A stretch of 64,000 nt of DNA. It comes from AP-15 sp963846635. Lineage in GTDB: Bacteria; Pseudomonadota; Alphaproteobacteria; ATCC43930; CGMCC-115725. Location of the stretch: positions 186,001-250,000 of the forward strand of contig CAWJXM010000003.1 in assembly GCA_963846635.1 (NCBI GenBank). The letters are read 5' to 3'. Of the stretch, positions 1 to 9,273 are shown in pieces (the first letter of the stretch is position 1; every line of letters starts with the position of its first letter). Made by a program: the position numbers and the translations under genes. A model generated the notes under the pieces. That model saw only the letters and a program-made list of their open reading frames with translations, ran no database searches and had not been told where the DNA came from.

Positions 1-361
1 GCGACCCCACGCCAGAACGAATGCGGAATCGTTGCATCACACCTCGCTTCGATCCGTCAACCCATTCTCGCGAAAACTGATGGATGTTGAGTAATAAGCC
101 TTTTCACGGGAGGACGATCGGGACCAAAGGGGAGCTTAGTACCCATTGTCATTAAACCGCATAGCTATTATTGAACCGCTAGACCTGATATGGACTGACC
201 ATTGCGGATCTGGTCCAGATCTCTGCTTCGCCTCCCATATGTTCCGAACAGGATGGAGACTTGATCTTGCGTACATGGCCACTACAGCCTCGTGCTCACT
301 ACCTGAAAATCAGGTCGGGTGATTAATCATAGGCTCGCCGCTGTATAATCGGAGATTACAG
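1..361. other. intergenic, no gene recognised
   Basis: No convincing open reading frame or RNA gene is visible in this stretch. It ends in the leader of the RibD-C-like gene. The window edge may cut a feature that I cannot see. Confidence 0.4.
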
Positions 362-1204
362 ATGCGTGTCAATGCGGATGAGGTCGAGCCGTTGAACACA
401 GCTGTCGCATGGCGGCTGCTGTTGCAGGTGCGAAAGGCTATCAACGCGGGAAGGAGGCCGGTTGAGACTGCCTCGGTTCGCTTAAACGCTGAGGCGCAGG
501 AACTCTTCGATCTCTTTCTACCACTGGCGCTGACGTCCCGAGATCAAGGTCGTATCACCGCCGTGCTCGGGCAGACGCTCGACGGCTACATCGCCACGTA
601 CGACGGTGATTCACGATACGTCAACGAGCAAGCCGGGCTCGTCTACTTACATCGCGTGCGCGCGCTTTCAGACGCCATCCTGATTGGGGTCAGCACAGGC
701 GTACTCGACCGTCCACGACTGACGACACGTGCCGTGGAGGGGCCTAACGCGGTACGGGTAGTGATCGACCCAAACGGGCGCCTGCCGACCTCCAGCCCGT
801 TGCTCCATGACGGAGCGGCACCGACGCTCGTATTGCGTGCCGGCGATGATGATGCAGTCCGTGACGAGCGGATTTCGGAGCAGGAATGTCTCATACACCT
901 GCCAAGTAGCCAGGACGGCAGCATCGCGCCAACCCGCATCGTAGCTGCTCTCCGCGCGAGGGGGCTGACGCGGCTTCTGGTTGAGGGTGGTGGCGATACA
1001 GTAAGCCGCTTTTTCGCCGCTGGCCAGCTCGACCGCCTTCAGCTCATCGTGGCGCCATGCCTCTTAGGCGGTGGAAGGCCAGCGCTCCGCTTGCCGTTAG
1101 CGAAGCGGATGAATGAGGCAATGCGGCTCGCCTGTCGACCCCACGTTCTAGGCAGCGATGTGCTGTTTGATCTCGTGCCGGAGCGAGCTGACGTGGCGGA
1201 GTGA
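362..1204 (+). CDS. RibD C-terminal-like (dihydrofolate-reductase fold) reductase
   Basis: The 280-residue protein matches the RibD C-terminal/HTP reductase family. Members use NAD(P)H to reduce pyrimidine or pterin-like substrates, as in riboflavin synthesis. The visible marks are GQTLDGYIA near residue 69 (substrate strand of the fold), a conserved LLVEGGGDTVSRFF stretch near 205, and a closing PCLLGGG loop. There is no deaminase zinc motif, so it is not a full bifunctional RibD. About 65 extra residues precede the domain; their role is unknown. It stands alone, with no other rib gene nearby, so the true substrate is uncertain. The start is the first ATG after an upstream non-coding run. 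Confidence 0.75.
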   Translation: MRVNADEVEPLNTAVAWRLLLQVRKAINAGRRPVETASVRLNAEAQELFDLFLPLALTSRDQGRITAVLGQTLDGYIATYDGDSRYVNEQAGLVYLHRVRALSDAILIGVSTGVLDRPRLTTRAVEGPNAVRVVIDPNGRLPTSSPLLHDGAAPTLVLRAGDDDAVRDERISEQECLIHLPSSQDGSIAPTRIVAALRARGLTRLLVEGGGDTVSRFFAAGQLDRLQLIVAPCLLGGGRPALRLPLAKRMNEAMRLACRPHVLGSDVLFDLVPERADVAE

Positions 1205-1366
1205 TGATGGCGGTTGTGCTCCTTGAGTGATTGTGTTGCACCAATCGGCGGGAGGGCGACATGGCAGAGAGGTGAACACGGCGCTGGTTCACGGCGGATT
1301 TCAGTGGTTTGTCATTGGCTAGCTTGACAACGCACCGAAAATAGTAAGCACTGAGCTATCAATTCC

Positions 1367-1951
1367 TCACGAAAATGAACTGATATTCAAGAAGTCAATT
1401 CTTGCGCTTTTGGCAGCCTCTTCATCTTTCTTGCTGTCTCCGATGAGAAGGTAGGTAGATTTTGGACTGACTTCATCAAAAAGCACATAAAACCCTTCTG
1501 GATGCGGCTTGATAAACGTAACGTCATCGCGTGCAATTATCCGTTTAAATGCATTATCCAGGTGGAGTTCCTGAAGGATAGGATGAATGGTTCCTGCATG
1601 ATTTGACGTCCAGATATATAAGTTCGCAACCGAGCGAGCCTTTTCAATAAGTGCAAGCGCGACAGGATTAACTCGGTGACCGGATACAAGCTCTTTTTCA
1701 TACTTGTATGTCGTATGGAGCAGATCGTCTCGAAGCTTCTTTCCAAAACGTTGCATAAACGTATTTTGCTGCACAGCCTCGATTACATCGGGAGGGATAA
1801 AGGCAGGGTCGTACTTTTGCAGCACCTGACCAACTGCTTTATCCCACTTAGTCCAGTCGATGAGAAGCGTCGATATGGTCTCATCAAAATCAAATATCAC
1901 CTTTCGCTTTTTGTTTTTTCGTAAATACTCCTGAAAATCTGCTATTTTCAT
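1367..1951 (-). CDS. HAD-superfamily hydrolase, AT-rich gene
   Basis: A 194-residue haloacid-dehalogenase-type phosphatase. All four HAD motifs are visible: FDFDET near residue 20 (nucleophile Asp), IWTSNHAG near 113, the lysine in IKPHPEGF near 147, and GDSKKDEEAA near 171 (metal-binding acids). It probably removes phosphate from a small soluble metabolite. The substrate cannot be read from sequence. Base composition is clearly lower in GC than all neighbours and the codons end often in A/T, which points to recent transfer from an AT-rich donor. It has no operon partner. Confidence 0.8.
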   Translation of the reverse strand: MKIADFQEYLRKNKKRKVIFDFDETISTLLIDWTKWDKAVGQVLQKYDPAFIPPDVIEAVQQNTFMQRFGKKLRDDLLHTTYKYEKELVSGHRVNPVALALIEKARSVANLYIWTSNHAGTIHPILQELHLDNAFKRIIARDDVTFIKPHPEGFYVLFDEVSPKSTYLLIGDSKKDEEAAKSARIDFLNISSFS

Positions 1952-1995
1952 TTGCTAGACTGCTCACTTTGTTAGTGCAGACCTCCATTATTGTC

Positions 1996-2061
1996 GGTGG
2001 CGCGCAGCACGACCCCGTCGACGCTGCCAAAGCGGTCGATGTGATACGCGTCCATGCTCAT
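1996..2061 (-). pseudogene. N-terminal scrap of a zinc-type alcohol dehydrogenase/quinone reductase
   Basis: Read on the minus strand, this gives about 22 residues beginning MSMDAYHIDRFGSVDGVV, the usual opening of MDR-family NADPH:quinone or alcohol dehydrogenases. The frame then dissolves into unrelated sequence, so only the gene head remains. Short, hence moderate confidence. Confidence 0.45.
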
Positions 2062-2308
2062 CTCCCCGATAGCTGGCGACGCAGGGCGAGTTTAGTGGAA
2101 TCTTCGACACAGATCGCGTCCCTTCGTCGGCCCTCGGCGCGACCATGATCCTGATCGGCATTTATAGGCTCGGGATCCCAGCCAGCGACATACCTCCCGC
2201 CAAGCTGTCCGAGCCCCAGGCGATTTCGCTTTATATCTTGCGCCGGCTAAGTGAGGCCGCGTTTGATCTCGCTCCGAGGAATTTTAACGGAGCACGTCGA
2301 AGGCGTCT
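2062..2308. other. intergenic
   Basis: Between the dehydrogenase scrap and the monooxygenase pseudogene I see no recognisable gene. A short open frame from 2145 has no family resemblance that I can name. Confidence 0.3.
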
Positions 2309-3559
2309 TTGTTCTACCTACCAAGCATCGGCAGCCGCGCTGAGATCGAAGTCGGAATGGCCGGCATGCGGCCTGACCTCTACCAGCGCATGCTGCGTGA
2401 ATTGTCTGAGCAGATCAAACTGGCCGACGAACTCGGCTATGACTCGGTTAGCTTTACCGAGCACCACTTCCATATTAAGGGGTTCGAGGTCTCACAAAAC
2501 CCGGTATTGTTGGACCTCTACTTCGCAATGCAGACGAAGCATATCCGCGTGGGCCAGCTGGGCATTGTAGTGCCGGCGGCAAACCCGATCCGGGTCGCCG
2601 AGGACATCGCCATGCTCGATCACATGACCGGCGGGCGGGCCGTGGCTGGCTTTGCGCGCGGTTACCAGCGCCGCAGGGTCGATATCATGGCGCAGCAGAC
2701 GCATGACATTCATGGCGCCCTGCCACATCAGCACGACGAAATTGACGCCGCCAACCGCGCCGCCTTCGAGGAAAATTTTCAGATCATTAGAGCGGTTTTT
2801 CGGTCAGTTCCCTCTGACCCAGAATAGATCCAGGAAAATCAATGGATTGACCATGACCCTTCTGTCAGACTGACTCTAAAACCGCTCTAAAAGGGCCTGG
2901 ACGGAGGAGATGCTCACGGTCGACGGAAAGTATTGGAAGGTGCCCGCGCGCGAGACGCCCTGGACCCTGGAGACAACCGCCAAATGCGGCAAGGGCGTCG
3001 AGAACGGGATCCTGCGCTCCGCCGGGTCGTGCCGAAGCCGTTGCAAAAGCCCTATCCGGACTTGTTCCTGCCATTCGCGTCCTCCGAAAGCTCGATCCGA
3101 TGGGCCGCCCGCGAGGGGGTGACGGCGATCCTGCCCTCAATGTTGCCGGTCTATGAGACCAAGCTTCATGACATATATGCCGAGGTCTCCGGCAAGCCGC
3201 GCGGCCACGGAACCGGCCTGCTACGCGATGTCATTATCGCCGACACAGATAAAGAGGCGACCAAGCTCTGGGCGGATTCCGGCCAATTCGCCGGCCGCGC
3301 GTGGTTTGAGCCGTTTGATTTCCGTCGCGGCTTACAGGACCCGAACACCGGCAAGTTCCCGACGCCGGAACAGGCAATCAAAGAAGGATATGTGCTTGCC
3401 GGCACCGTCGATACCGTCACGCGCGGCATCGAGGCCAATCTGAAACGTCAGCAGGTCGATCGGATCTTTTGCTACACCCATAACGCGCTGATCCCGCACG
3501 CAACTTTGATGAAATCGATCGAGCGTTTCTGGACGAAGGTCATGCCACGTTTCGGGTGA
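2309..3559 (+). pseudogene. luciferase-like (LLM-class) flavin monooxygenase, broken by a MITE and a frameshift
   Basis: Flavin-dependent monooxygenases of this class use reduced FMN and O2 on small organic substrates. The N-terminal part (2309-2826) shows SFTEHHF and the TM-barrel strand GRAVAGFARGY. A 98-bp palindromic insert at 2790-2887 adds a stop and shifts the frame. Excising it with one TA joins QII to KRAWTEE and restores the family reading through GKYWKVP. A second one- or two-base shift lies near 3015-3025, after which VVPKPLQKPYPDLF continues in another frame to the stop at 3559. The apparent start is TTG at 2309; the real start may lie upstream. No active product is expected. Confidence 0.85.
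2790..2887. mobile_element. 98-bp MITE with TA target duplication
   Basis: The ends are inverted copies of GAGCGGTTTT, with weaker symmetry further in (TCAGT... and ...ACTGAC). TA dinucleotides at 2788-2789 and 2888-2889 flank it, as expected for IS630/Tc1-type transposition. It has no coding capacity. Removing it repairs the host gene exactly, which proves insertion rather than ancestral sequence. Confidence 0.88.
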
Positions 3560-3614
3560 CCAATCAGTCTTTCTCATTCGTTACCGGGATAATTCTCCAT
3601 TATCTTGGCGCTTA

Positions 3615-4770
3615 TACCAGATCCCGCTGAGTAGCGTCCTTAAGGCTCCCCAAGCCGCGCCGCCTGTGCTTTACCGTGGCAAACGGCGGAGGAGGTCATG
3701 TCAGCGGCATTGCGGCTTCGGGAAGATTACGACGCGCAGCACATGCGTGCGCTGGCGAAAGCCTCGCGGGATGCCAAGCAGACCCGGCGCCTGTTGGCGC
3801 TGGCGGCGATCTATAAAGGCGCCTCGCGCGCCGAGGCGGCGGCGATCGGCGGTGTCGCGCGGCAGGCAATGCGCAAGTGGGTGGTGGCCTTCAACGCGCA
3901 TGGGCCCTCGGGGCTTCTCGACGGCAAGGCGCCGGGCAACCGACCGCTGCTCAACCCCGCGCAGCGCGAAGCGCTCAGGCGGATCATCGCGGCCGGCCCC
4001 AATCCGGCGGTGGACGGGGTGGTGCGCTGGCGTCTCATCGATCTGGCACAGTGGGTCTATGCCGAGTTCCGCATTTCGATCAGCAAACAGACGCTCAGCC
4101 GGATGCTGCGCGCGATGGGCTATCGCAAGCTCTCTGCTCGCGCCATCACGCCCAGGACCCCGCCGCACCGGCGGCTTTCAAAAAGAGTTTCCCGCGCGCC
4201 TGGCGGCGATCCGGAAGCGCGATGCGGCCGGCCAGCCGATAGAGGTATGGTTTGCCGACGAGGCGCGCATCGGACAGAAAAACAAGATCACCCGGCGCTG
4301 GGCCCAACGCGGCACCCGGCCGGTGGCGCCGCGCGATCAGCGCACCGCCTCGGCCTATATATTCGGCGCGATCTGTCCCCGAGAGGGCAAAGGCGCAGCC
4401 CTCGTTCTGCCGCGCTGCAACACCGCAGCGATGAACCTGCATCTGGCCGAGATCGCCCAAGCGGGAGCGCCGGGAGCGCACGCCGTGCTGCTGCTCGATC
4501 AGGCGGGATGGCACCTGTCGGACAAGCTCGTCATGCCACCCAACCTCACCCTGCTGCCGCTGCCGCCCAAATGCCCGGAGTTGAACCCGGTCGAGAACCT
4601 CTGGCAGTTCTTGCGCGACAACTGGCTCTCCAACCGGGTGTTCCATTCCTACCGTGCCATCGTCGACCACTGCTGCTACGCCTGGAACAAACTCGTCGAC
4701 CAGCCCTGGAGGATCATGTCGCTCGGCCTCCGCGATTGGGCTCATGGATGCTAATCAACGGGATTTGGTA
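3615..4770 (+). mobile_element. IS630-family insertion sequence
   Basis: The ends match over about 20 bp as inverted repeats: TACCAGATCCCG at 3615 and the complement of TACCAAATCCCG ending at 4770. TA at both ends is the typical IS630 target. The element is about 1.15 kb and holds one transposase read in two frames. Confidence 0.85.
3698..4754 (+). CDS. IS630-family transposase, two frames
   Basis: DDE transposase for cut-and-paste movement. The first frame (from ATG 3698) carries the helix-turn-helix DNA-binding half. The second frame, entered near 4178 at CTTTCAAAAAG, carries the catalytic half: EVWFADEARIG (first Asp), VLLLDQAGWH (second Asp) and the ELNPVENLW block with the Glu. The change is +1 (or -2). 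IS630 elements often use programmed frameshifting on A-runs, so this may be functional fusion rather than damage. The product would be about 350 residues. Confidence 0.85.
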
Positions 4771-4871
4771 TTAGTGCGCACACGAGCCTTCTTAGGGGGT
4801 TCCGTGGACTTAGGGCCGCGCGGATGGCGACCGCCTATCGCGGCCGCCGATGACGCTCGGAAACGCCGCGC

Positions 4872-5080
4872 TCACCGCGCCTGCTCAACGGCCAACGAGC
4901 CGGAATGCAACGGGCGGAGCAGCTCCGCTTCGGGCAGGGTAAGATCGAGCCACACAGCCCAGTCCGCGCGATCAAGCACGACCATCTGTCGATTGTGAAT
5001 TGGCGCCACATCAGGACTGGGCCCGGTCGTCAATAGCGTGAAGGGTTCGCCCGCGCCGGCGGGCATGGGCCGCCACAGCC
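4872..5080 (-). pseudogene. SOS-response-associated peptidase (SRAP/YedK) C-terminal remnant
   Basis: The minus strand gives FTLLTTGPSPDVAPIHNR followed by MVVLDRADWAVWLD, the conserved C-terminal part of SRAP proteins, which shield abasic sites in single-stranded DNA. The histidine in PIHNR is the conserved one. The N-terminal catalytic Cys2 region is not found intact upstream; the sequence to about 5270 decays with frame changes and a stop. An imperfect GC-rich palindrome at 5049-5064 falls in the coding stretch. Judged a remnant. Confidence 0.6.
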
Positions 5081-5270
5081 CGGCGCAGCAAAACCCTCCC
5101 TGCCGATCTCGGTGAACTCCAATTTCGCCGCGGTATTAAACCAGCTCAGCGCGCGGCAAGGGTGGGGTATTTCGATCATGAAGCGGCCCGCCGATGAAGT
5201 AGGCGGTGTCGCAACGGCAAGCGGCCACTTGGCCTTGCCCGAGGGCAGGTCGTCGGACCGCTTGATTATC

Positions 5271-5522
5271 TCACAGCGCCCGCCGCACCGCATGATACAC
5301 AACAAGAACGACAATCGCGCCGATGATAGCGACCAACATGCTGTACAGGTTGAGGCCGGTCACCCCGCGTGCTCCGAAAAACGCAAATAACCAGCCGCCA
5401 ACGAGGGCCCCAATGATCCCGAGGACAATGTCGAGGACGAAGCCTTCCCCTTGTTTATTCACGATCTTGCTGGCGACAAACCCGGCTATCAGCCCAAGGA
5501 TGATCCAAGCGATAATAGACAT
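5271..5522 (-). CDS. GlsB/YeaQ/YmgE-family stress membrane protein
   Basis: An 83-residue, very hydrophobic protein with three membrane helices and the family glycine pattern: GLIAGFVASKIV, then GIIGALVGGWLF, then a third helix. Start ATG at 5522 is chosen because GGAGGAA lies just upstream; the longer frame would add seven residues. This family is induced by general or envelope stress, but the molecular role is not known. It is a single gene and looks intact. Confidence 0.85.
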   Translation of the reverse strand: MSIIAWIILGLIAGFVASKIVNKQGEGFVLDIVLGIIGALVGGWLFAFFGARGVTGLNLYSMLVAIIGAIVVLVVYHAVRRAL

Positions 5523-5861
5523 TTCCTCCTCCGGGGTGGCCATTGGATTTTAGCCGACATTCACGCGCCGCGAGTTGCGTGCGAGATTGTTCGCCATTTT
5601 GGCCAAAAAGTCTCAGTTCACCAAGGTCAAATTGAGCGTGCCGTTGCTCGTCTGGTGTCTGGATTGCAGTCTCCGAAGCGTGCCGGAACTGCCGCAAGAC
5701 CGGGGGCGCTAGGGCAGCGAGGGGATCGTTGCCAATCAGCCCACCGATGCGGCCGGGCCGGGACCTGCTATGATTGTGACCCAGTCGCTGGGGCGAAGGC
5801 CGAGGAGAAAACCTGATCCTGGCATCGCCCACGGCGCTTGCAAACGACCGGCGGAGTTTAG
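5523..5861. other. intergenic between divergent genes
   Basis: About 340 bp between the divergent GlsB-type and GFA genes. It must hold both promoters, but I cannot point to a clear operator or hairpin. Confidence 0.4.
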
Positions 5862-6290
5862 ATGGAGAAGACGATGAAAGTGACCGGCGAGTGCCATTGT
5901 GGGCAGATCACATATGAGGCCGAGGTCGATCCGGCGACCGTCAGGGTCTGCCATTGCACAGATTGTCAGAAGCTGACCGGCACGGCGTTTCGGACCAACA
6001 TTTCGAGCCTGCCAGGGACGTTCGTGCTGAAGGGCGGGACGCCCAAGATTTACATCAAGACCGCCGAAAGCGGGAACAAGCGCGCACACGCCTTCTGTTC
6101 CAAATGCGGTGCACCAATCTACTCCGCCGCGCCCGGGCCAAACCCTTCAACCGTTGGGCTGCGCGTTGGCGGTATCGATCAGCGTGCGCGGTTTGAGCCG
6201 CCGACGCGGCAGGCTTGGTGCCGCTCGGCCCTGCCCTGGTCGATGGACCTGACGGGCGTGGAGAGGGCAGACCGGCAGGTCAATTTTTGA
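5862..6290 (+). CDS. GFA-domain protein (glutathione-dependent formaldehyde-activating/CENP-V type)
   Basis: A 142-residue zinc protein of the Gfa/CENP-V fold. Cysteine sets are complete: ECHCGQ near residue 11, CHCTDCQ near 31, and FCSKCGAPIY near 78. Family members are linked to S-hydroxymethylglutathione formation or remain unassigned, so the reaction is uncertain. Start ATG 5862 or the in-frame ATG 5874 are both possible. Immediately downstream lies the fragment of an IS5 element, but the gene appears intact. Confidence 0.85.
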   Translation: MEKTMKVTGECHCGQITYEAEVDPATVRVCHCTDCQKLTGTAFRTNISSLPGTFVLKGGTPKIYIKTAESGNKRAHAFCSKCGAPIYSAAPGPNPSTVGLRVGGIDQRARFEPPTRQAWCRSALPWSMDLTGVERADRQVNF

Positions 6291-6347
6291 CCGCTCGCAC
6301 CAATCGACGCTACTTCCGCGGCGGCCTTTGTGGCCGCTGGTGCGCCG

Positions 6348-6846
6348 GATCAAGACGCCGATGATCCGTCTCAGGTTACGCCGTTGCTCGATCAGATTGA
6401 TGGCGCGATCGCCCGGGTAACGGCTGACGGCGCGTATGATGGCGCGCCCACCTACAACACGATCGCCGCGCACGGCGATGACATCGAAGTCGTGATCCCG
6501 CCGCGCTCGACGGCCGTACTCAATGGTGAACCAGGTCCGCTCGCCCAGCGTGACCGGCATCTCGAGATGATCCTGGAACAAGGGCGGTTGGCCTGGCAGA
6601 AGGCAACAGATTATGGCCAACGCTCGCTGGTCGAAACGACAATGGGCCGCTACAAGGCGCTGATCGGACCCCGGCTGCGAGCACGCGGTTTCGACGCTCA
6701 GCAGACTGAGGCAGCCATCGGCGGCGCGGTCCTGAACCGGATGCTGGCGGCCGGACGCCCTGATTCCATCCGCCGGATGTGCGTCATCGCGTAACGGCCT
6801 GGGGCTGGGGTCATTTCGAGCTCAGCTCTGGAAGTGCACCAACGCC
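6348..6846 (+). mobile_element. IS5-family element, 3' part only (copy A)
   Basis: From about 6348 to the terminal repeat ending in CACCAACGCC at 6846, this is nearly identical to the right half of the full IS5 copies at 15166 and 36777. It encodes only the C-terminal about 145 residues of the transposase (stop at 6794). The left half is missing, so it is immobile alone. Its right edge cuts straight into an ArdC-like gene. Confidence 0.88.
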
Positions 6847-7290
6847 CCGTCAACGAGCAAGGCTTCACCAATCAAAACTGGCTGACGTTTCGTCAGGCAC
6901 TCAAGATTGGCGGGCACGTGCGCAAAGGCGAAAAAGGCACGACCGTCGTCTTTGCCGACCGCTTCATCCCCTACCGCGAGCGTACGCGCGCCGACGAAAC
7001 CGGCGACGAACCGGAAGCGATCCCGTTTCTCAAACGCTTCACGATCTTTAACACCGATCAATGCGAAGGTCTGCCGGCCGACATTGCGCCGCCGCCCGCG
7101 CCGTCAGACAAGCATCTCGTGCTGCCGCAGACCGAGGCGCTGATCCGCGCAACCGGCGCCGATATCCGTATCGGCGGCAATCGCGCCTTCTATGTCCCCA
7201 GCGAAGATTATATTAAAGTACCGCCACCATCGGCGTTTTTCGAACCAATAAATTGGCATCGAACTGTCAGCCATGAGATCAGCCATAATG
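6847..7290 (+). pseudogene. ArdC-like antirestriction protein fragment
   Basis: Residues NQNWLTFRQALKIGGHVRKG, then GTTVVFADRF and FTIFNTDQCEGL, are the N-terminal single-stranded-DNA-binding domain of ArdC-type antirestriction proteins. The start is removed by IS5 copy A. A metallopeptidase HExxH-like piece begins (VSHEISHN near 7275) and then the frame runs into unrelated sequence. Such genes protect incoming plasmid DNA, so this hints at a former conjugative or plasmid segment. Confidence 0.7.
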
Positions 7291-7763
7291 CCGACCGCCG
7301 GATTATGCCGCATCGCCGCCGTCGTGATCGGCGACACGCCCATCGAGGTACATGCCGACGCGGCATAATTTGGCCGAATTTCAAGAAGCGCCGCTTTCGG
7401 ACCTTCCCGCCCTCGCCCCGGAACGGGAAGGTTCGACCCGTAATAGGCATTGCTCCCGGGGCAGGCGCCAGCCTGCGTTCAACGCGCGGTAGCTACGCAA
7501 TCGCGTGCCGCTCTTGGGCCCGCCGCGCGCGACATCATGGTTGCGCCGCCAGCCAACCGGATACCACTCCAGCGCGAGCGTGACCGTGTGGGCGGCGGTG
7601 TGCAGATCCCTCTGGCATTCGGCGAGGGGGGTATTGGCTGAAATGACGTGGTGTCGCCGTGGCGGTACATCGAATCCATCACCTGCCGAGCGCTGTCGGC
7701 GGTGTAGACCGCGGCGAGCCGGCAACGGGCGCTACTCGAGCGTCGTCTCGCGGCCGCCAATAC
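7291..7763. other. no recognised gene
   Basis: Roughly 470 bp with several short open frames but none with family features that I can name. It lies between the ArdC and SDR fragments and is probably rearranged remnant DNA. Confidence 0.35.
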
Positions 7764-7965
7764 TCAAATCTGAGCCACACCACCGTCCACGAATAGCTCT
7801 ATGCTGGTGATGTAGGCGCTGTCGTCGGAAGCGAGGAAGACCGCAGCCCTGCCCAGATCGTCTACCGTGCCAATCCGGCTGAGCGGAACAGAAGCGATGG
7901 CCGAAAGTTTTTGCTCATCAGTCATCAGATTGGAGAGCCCGAGGGTCGCGACGTGCCTGGGGCTC
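7764..7965 (-). pseudogene. short-chain dehydrogenase (SDR), C-terminal fragment
   Basis: The frame ends LGRAAVFLASDDSAYIT followed by ELFVDGGVAQI, the classic SDR C-terminus (cofactor-side helix and the VDGG strand). The part with the Rossmann fold and the YxxxK site is absent; upstream sequence is instead a nicotinate phosphoribosyltransferase piece. A short matching SDR middle piece occurs at about 10735-10830 on the same strand. Confidence 0.75.
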
Positions 7966-8207
7966 AACACGTTTCGGGCTTCGGGCCGGCGAAATGCCGG
8001 ATGATGGCGGTCGCCAACGCCCCACTCGATGTGATCGGCACCGGCTCCTACCTCCCCGAGCTGTGGAGCGAAACCTACGCGATCGCCGACATCATCGCCT
8101 ATGACGGCAAGTCGATGGTCAAAGCCGGCCGCGAGTTCCTGTTGCGCAATCGTGTCGAGGGTCGAGCGCCGATTTTGCCCGATGACAAATTCCGGTCGTC
8201 GAGTTAA
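7966..8207 (+). pseudogene. nicotinate phosphoribosyltransferase, C-terminal fragment
   Basis: The plus strand shows VIGTGSYLPELWSETYAIAD and then IVAYDGK-like IIAYDGKSMVKAGREFLLR, the C-terminal part of NAPRTase (NAD salvage: nicotinate plus PRPP to nicotinate mononucleotide). The weaker SGFGPAKCRMM upstream fits the preceding strand-loop. The N-terminal half is missing here but an N-terminal piece sits at 37866-38412. About 130 middle residues are found in neither piece. Confidence 0.72.
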
Positions 8208-8380
8208 CTTTATCCCGCCGACTGCAAAAGATCGGACGACGCGGCAGAAGAAAGGCGCCAGAGAATCGAGCAGTAGCCACACGTCGATCCGGTGCTACCT
8301 TTTCGGGAGAGTCCTAACTTTAGATACATGTGAGGAATCTGGTGTAGAAGGGCATGGTTCGCCATAGAAAGGGGGAGCCA

Positions 8381-9120
8381 TGGGCGGGATTGTCTGCAAG
8401 CGCTGTCAAGGGACGGATTACGTCAAGAGGGGAACGGTTCGCAATCTGCAACGCTACCAATGCAAGGCCTGCGGATGCAATTTCACGAACACGCCGCCGC
8501 GTGGCAAGCCGCCGGGAATGAAGGCTCTGGCGCTGATGCTTTATGCCATGGGCATTATGAGCTTTTGCAGCATCGCTCGCCTTCTCGGGGTCAGCGATGT
8601 CGCGGTCCTTAAGTGGGTTCGTAACGAAGCCCGGCGGCTGCCCGAACCGGCCGTGACAGCCGAGACCGTCATTATCACGCTCGACGAGATGTGGCATTTT
8701 CTCAAAAAAAGACTGAAAAACTCTGGATTTGGCGAGCGTATGACCCTGTCCGTCGGCGCACCGTCGCCTGGGTGCTTGGTGGCCGTGATGATGCCGCCCC
8801 CGCCTTCGCGGGGGCAGGCTCTGTCAAAAGCTCCTCGATAAAGTCGGGATCCAGGGCAAACCCTTCCTAACCGACGATTGGGAAGGCTTTCACCGCCTCA
8901 TTCCGCAGGATCAACTCTTCACCGGTAAAGACCTGACGTTCTCCATCGAGCAGGACAACAGCAACATTCGTCACTTCGTCGCCCGCTTTCGCCGTCGTAC
9001 CAAGGTCGTTTCCAAAGCCGTGGAGATGGTCGATCTGTCCCTGCGCATCTATCATCACTTCCACGACAATCCGTGCAACTTCGCCGCCCTCGTCGCCACC
9101 TTCCTATGTATCTTCAGTTA
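8381..9120 (+). pseudogene. IS1-family transposase (InsAB-type), interrupted by a palindromic repeat
   Basis: The first frame (from ATG 8381) has the zinc finger CKRC...YQCKACGCNF and a helix-turn-helix. An A7 run near 8703 would allow the known IS1 -1 frameshift into KLWIWRAYD...AWVLGGRDD, the catalytic domain. Twenty or so bases later a GC-rich palindrome (8796-8815) disrupts that frame. Beyond it the original frame resumes with KLLDKVGIQGKPFLTDDWEG to the C-terminus at 9120. The other copy has the same lesion, so the transposase is probably inactive in both. Confidence 0.82.
8796..8815. repeat. palindromic repeat inside IS1 copy A
   Basis: Perfect stem GCCCCCGC / GCGGGGGC with a CTTC loop. 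It lies in the transposase gene, where related proteins run on without a gap, and shifts the frame by about 23 inserted bases. Confidence 0.8.
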
Positions 9121-9273
9121 GGATTCTCCTTTTCGGATGCAAAGATTTGCGAGACATATCACAAGCAATTTGAAACGCTTGAAAGATTCCTTGCCAATCG
9201 AATAGCGCAGCTGCCTCGCTTTGTCAGTGCTCGCCCAAGCTCGTCCGGGTTCAACTCGATCAGGGAGGTCGCT

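Larger units (their letters stand above)
8307..9128 (+). mobile_element. IS1-family element, copy A
   Basis: An 822-bp element with inverted ends GAGAGTCCTAACT / complementary AGTTAGGATTCTC. It is flanked by the 8-bp direct repeat CTTTTCGG (8299-8306 and 9129-9136), the usual IS1 duplication. The second copy at 11701-12522 is almost identical and inverted. Confidence 0.92.

Noticed and set aside
2145..2570. 141-residue forward frame upstream of the monooxygenase
   Set aside because: Most of it overlaps the conserved monooxygenase frame and it has no recognisable domain.
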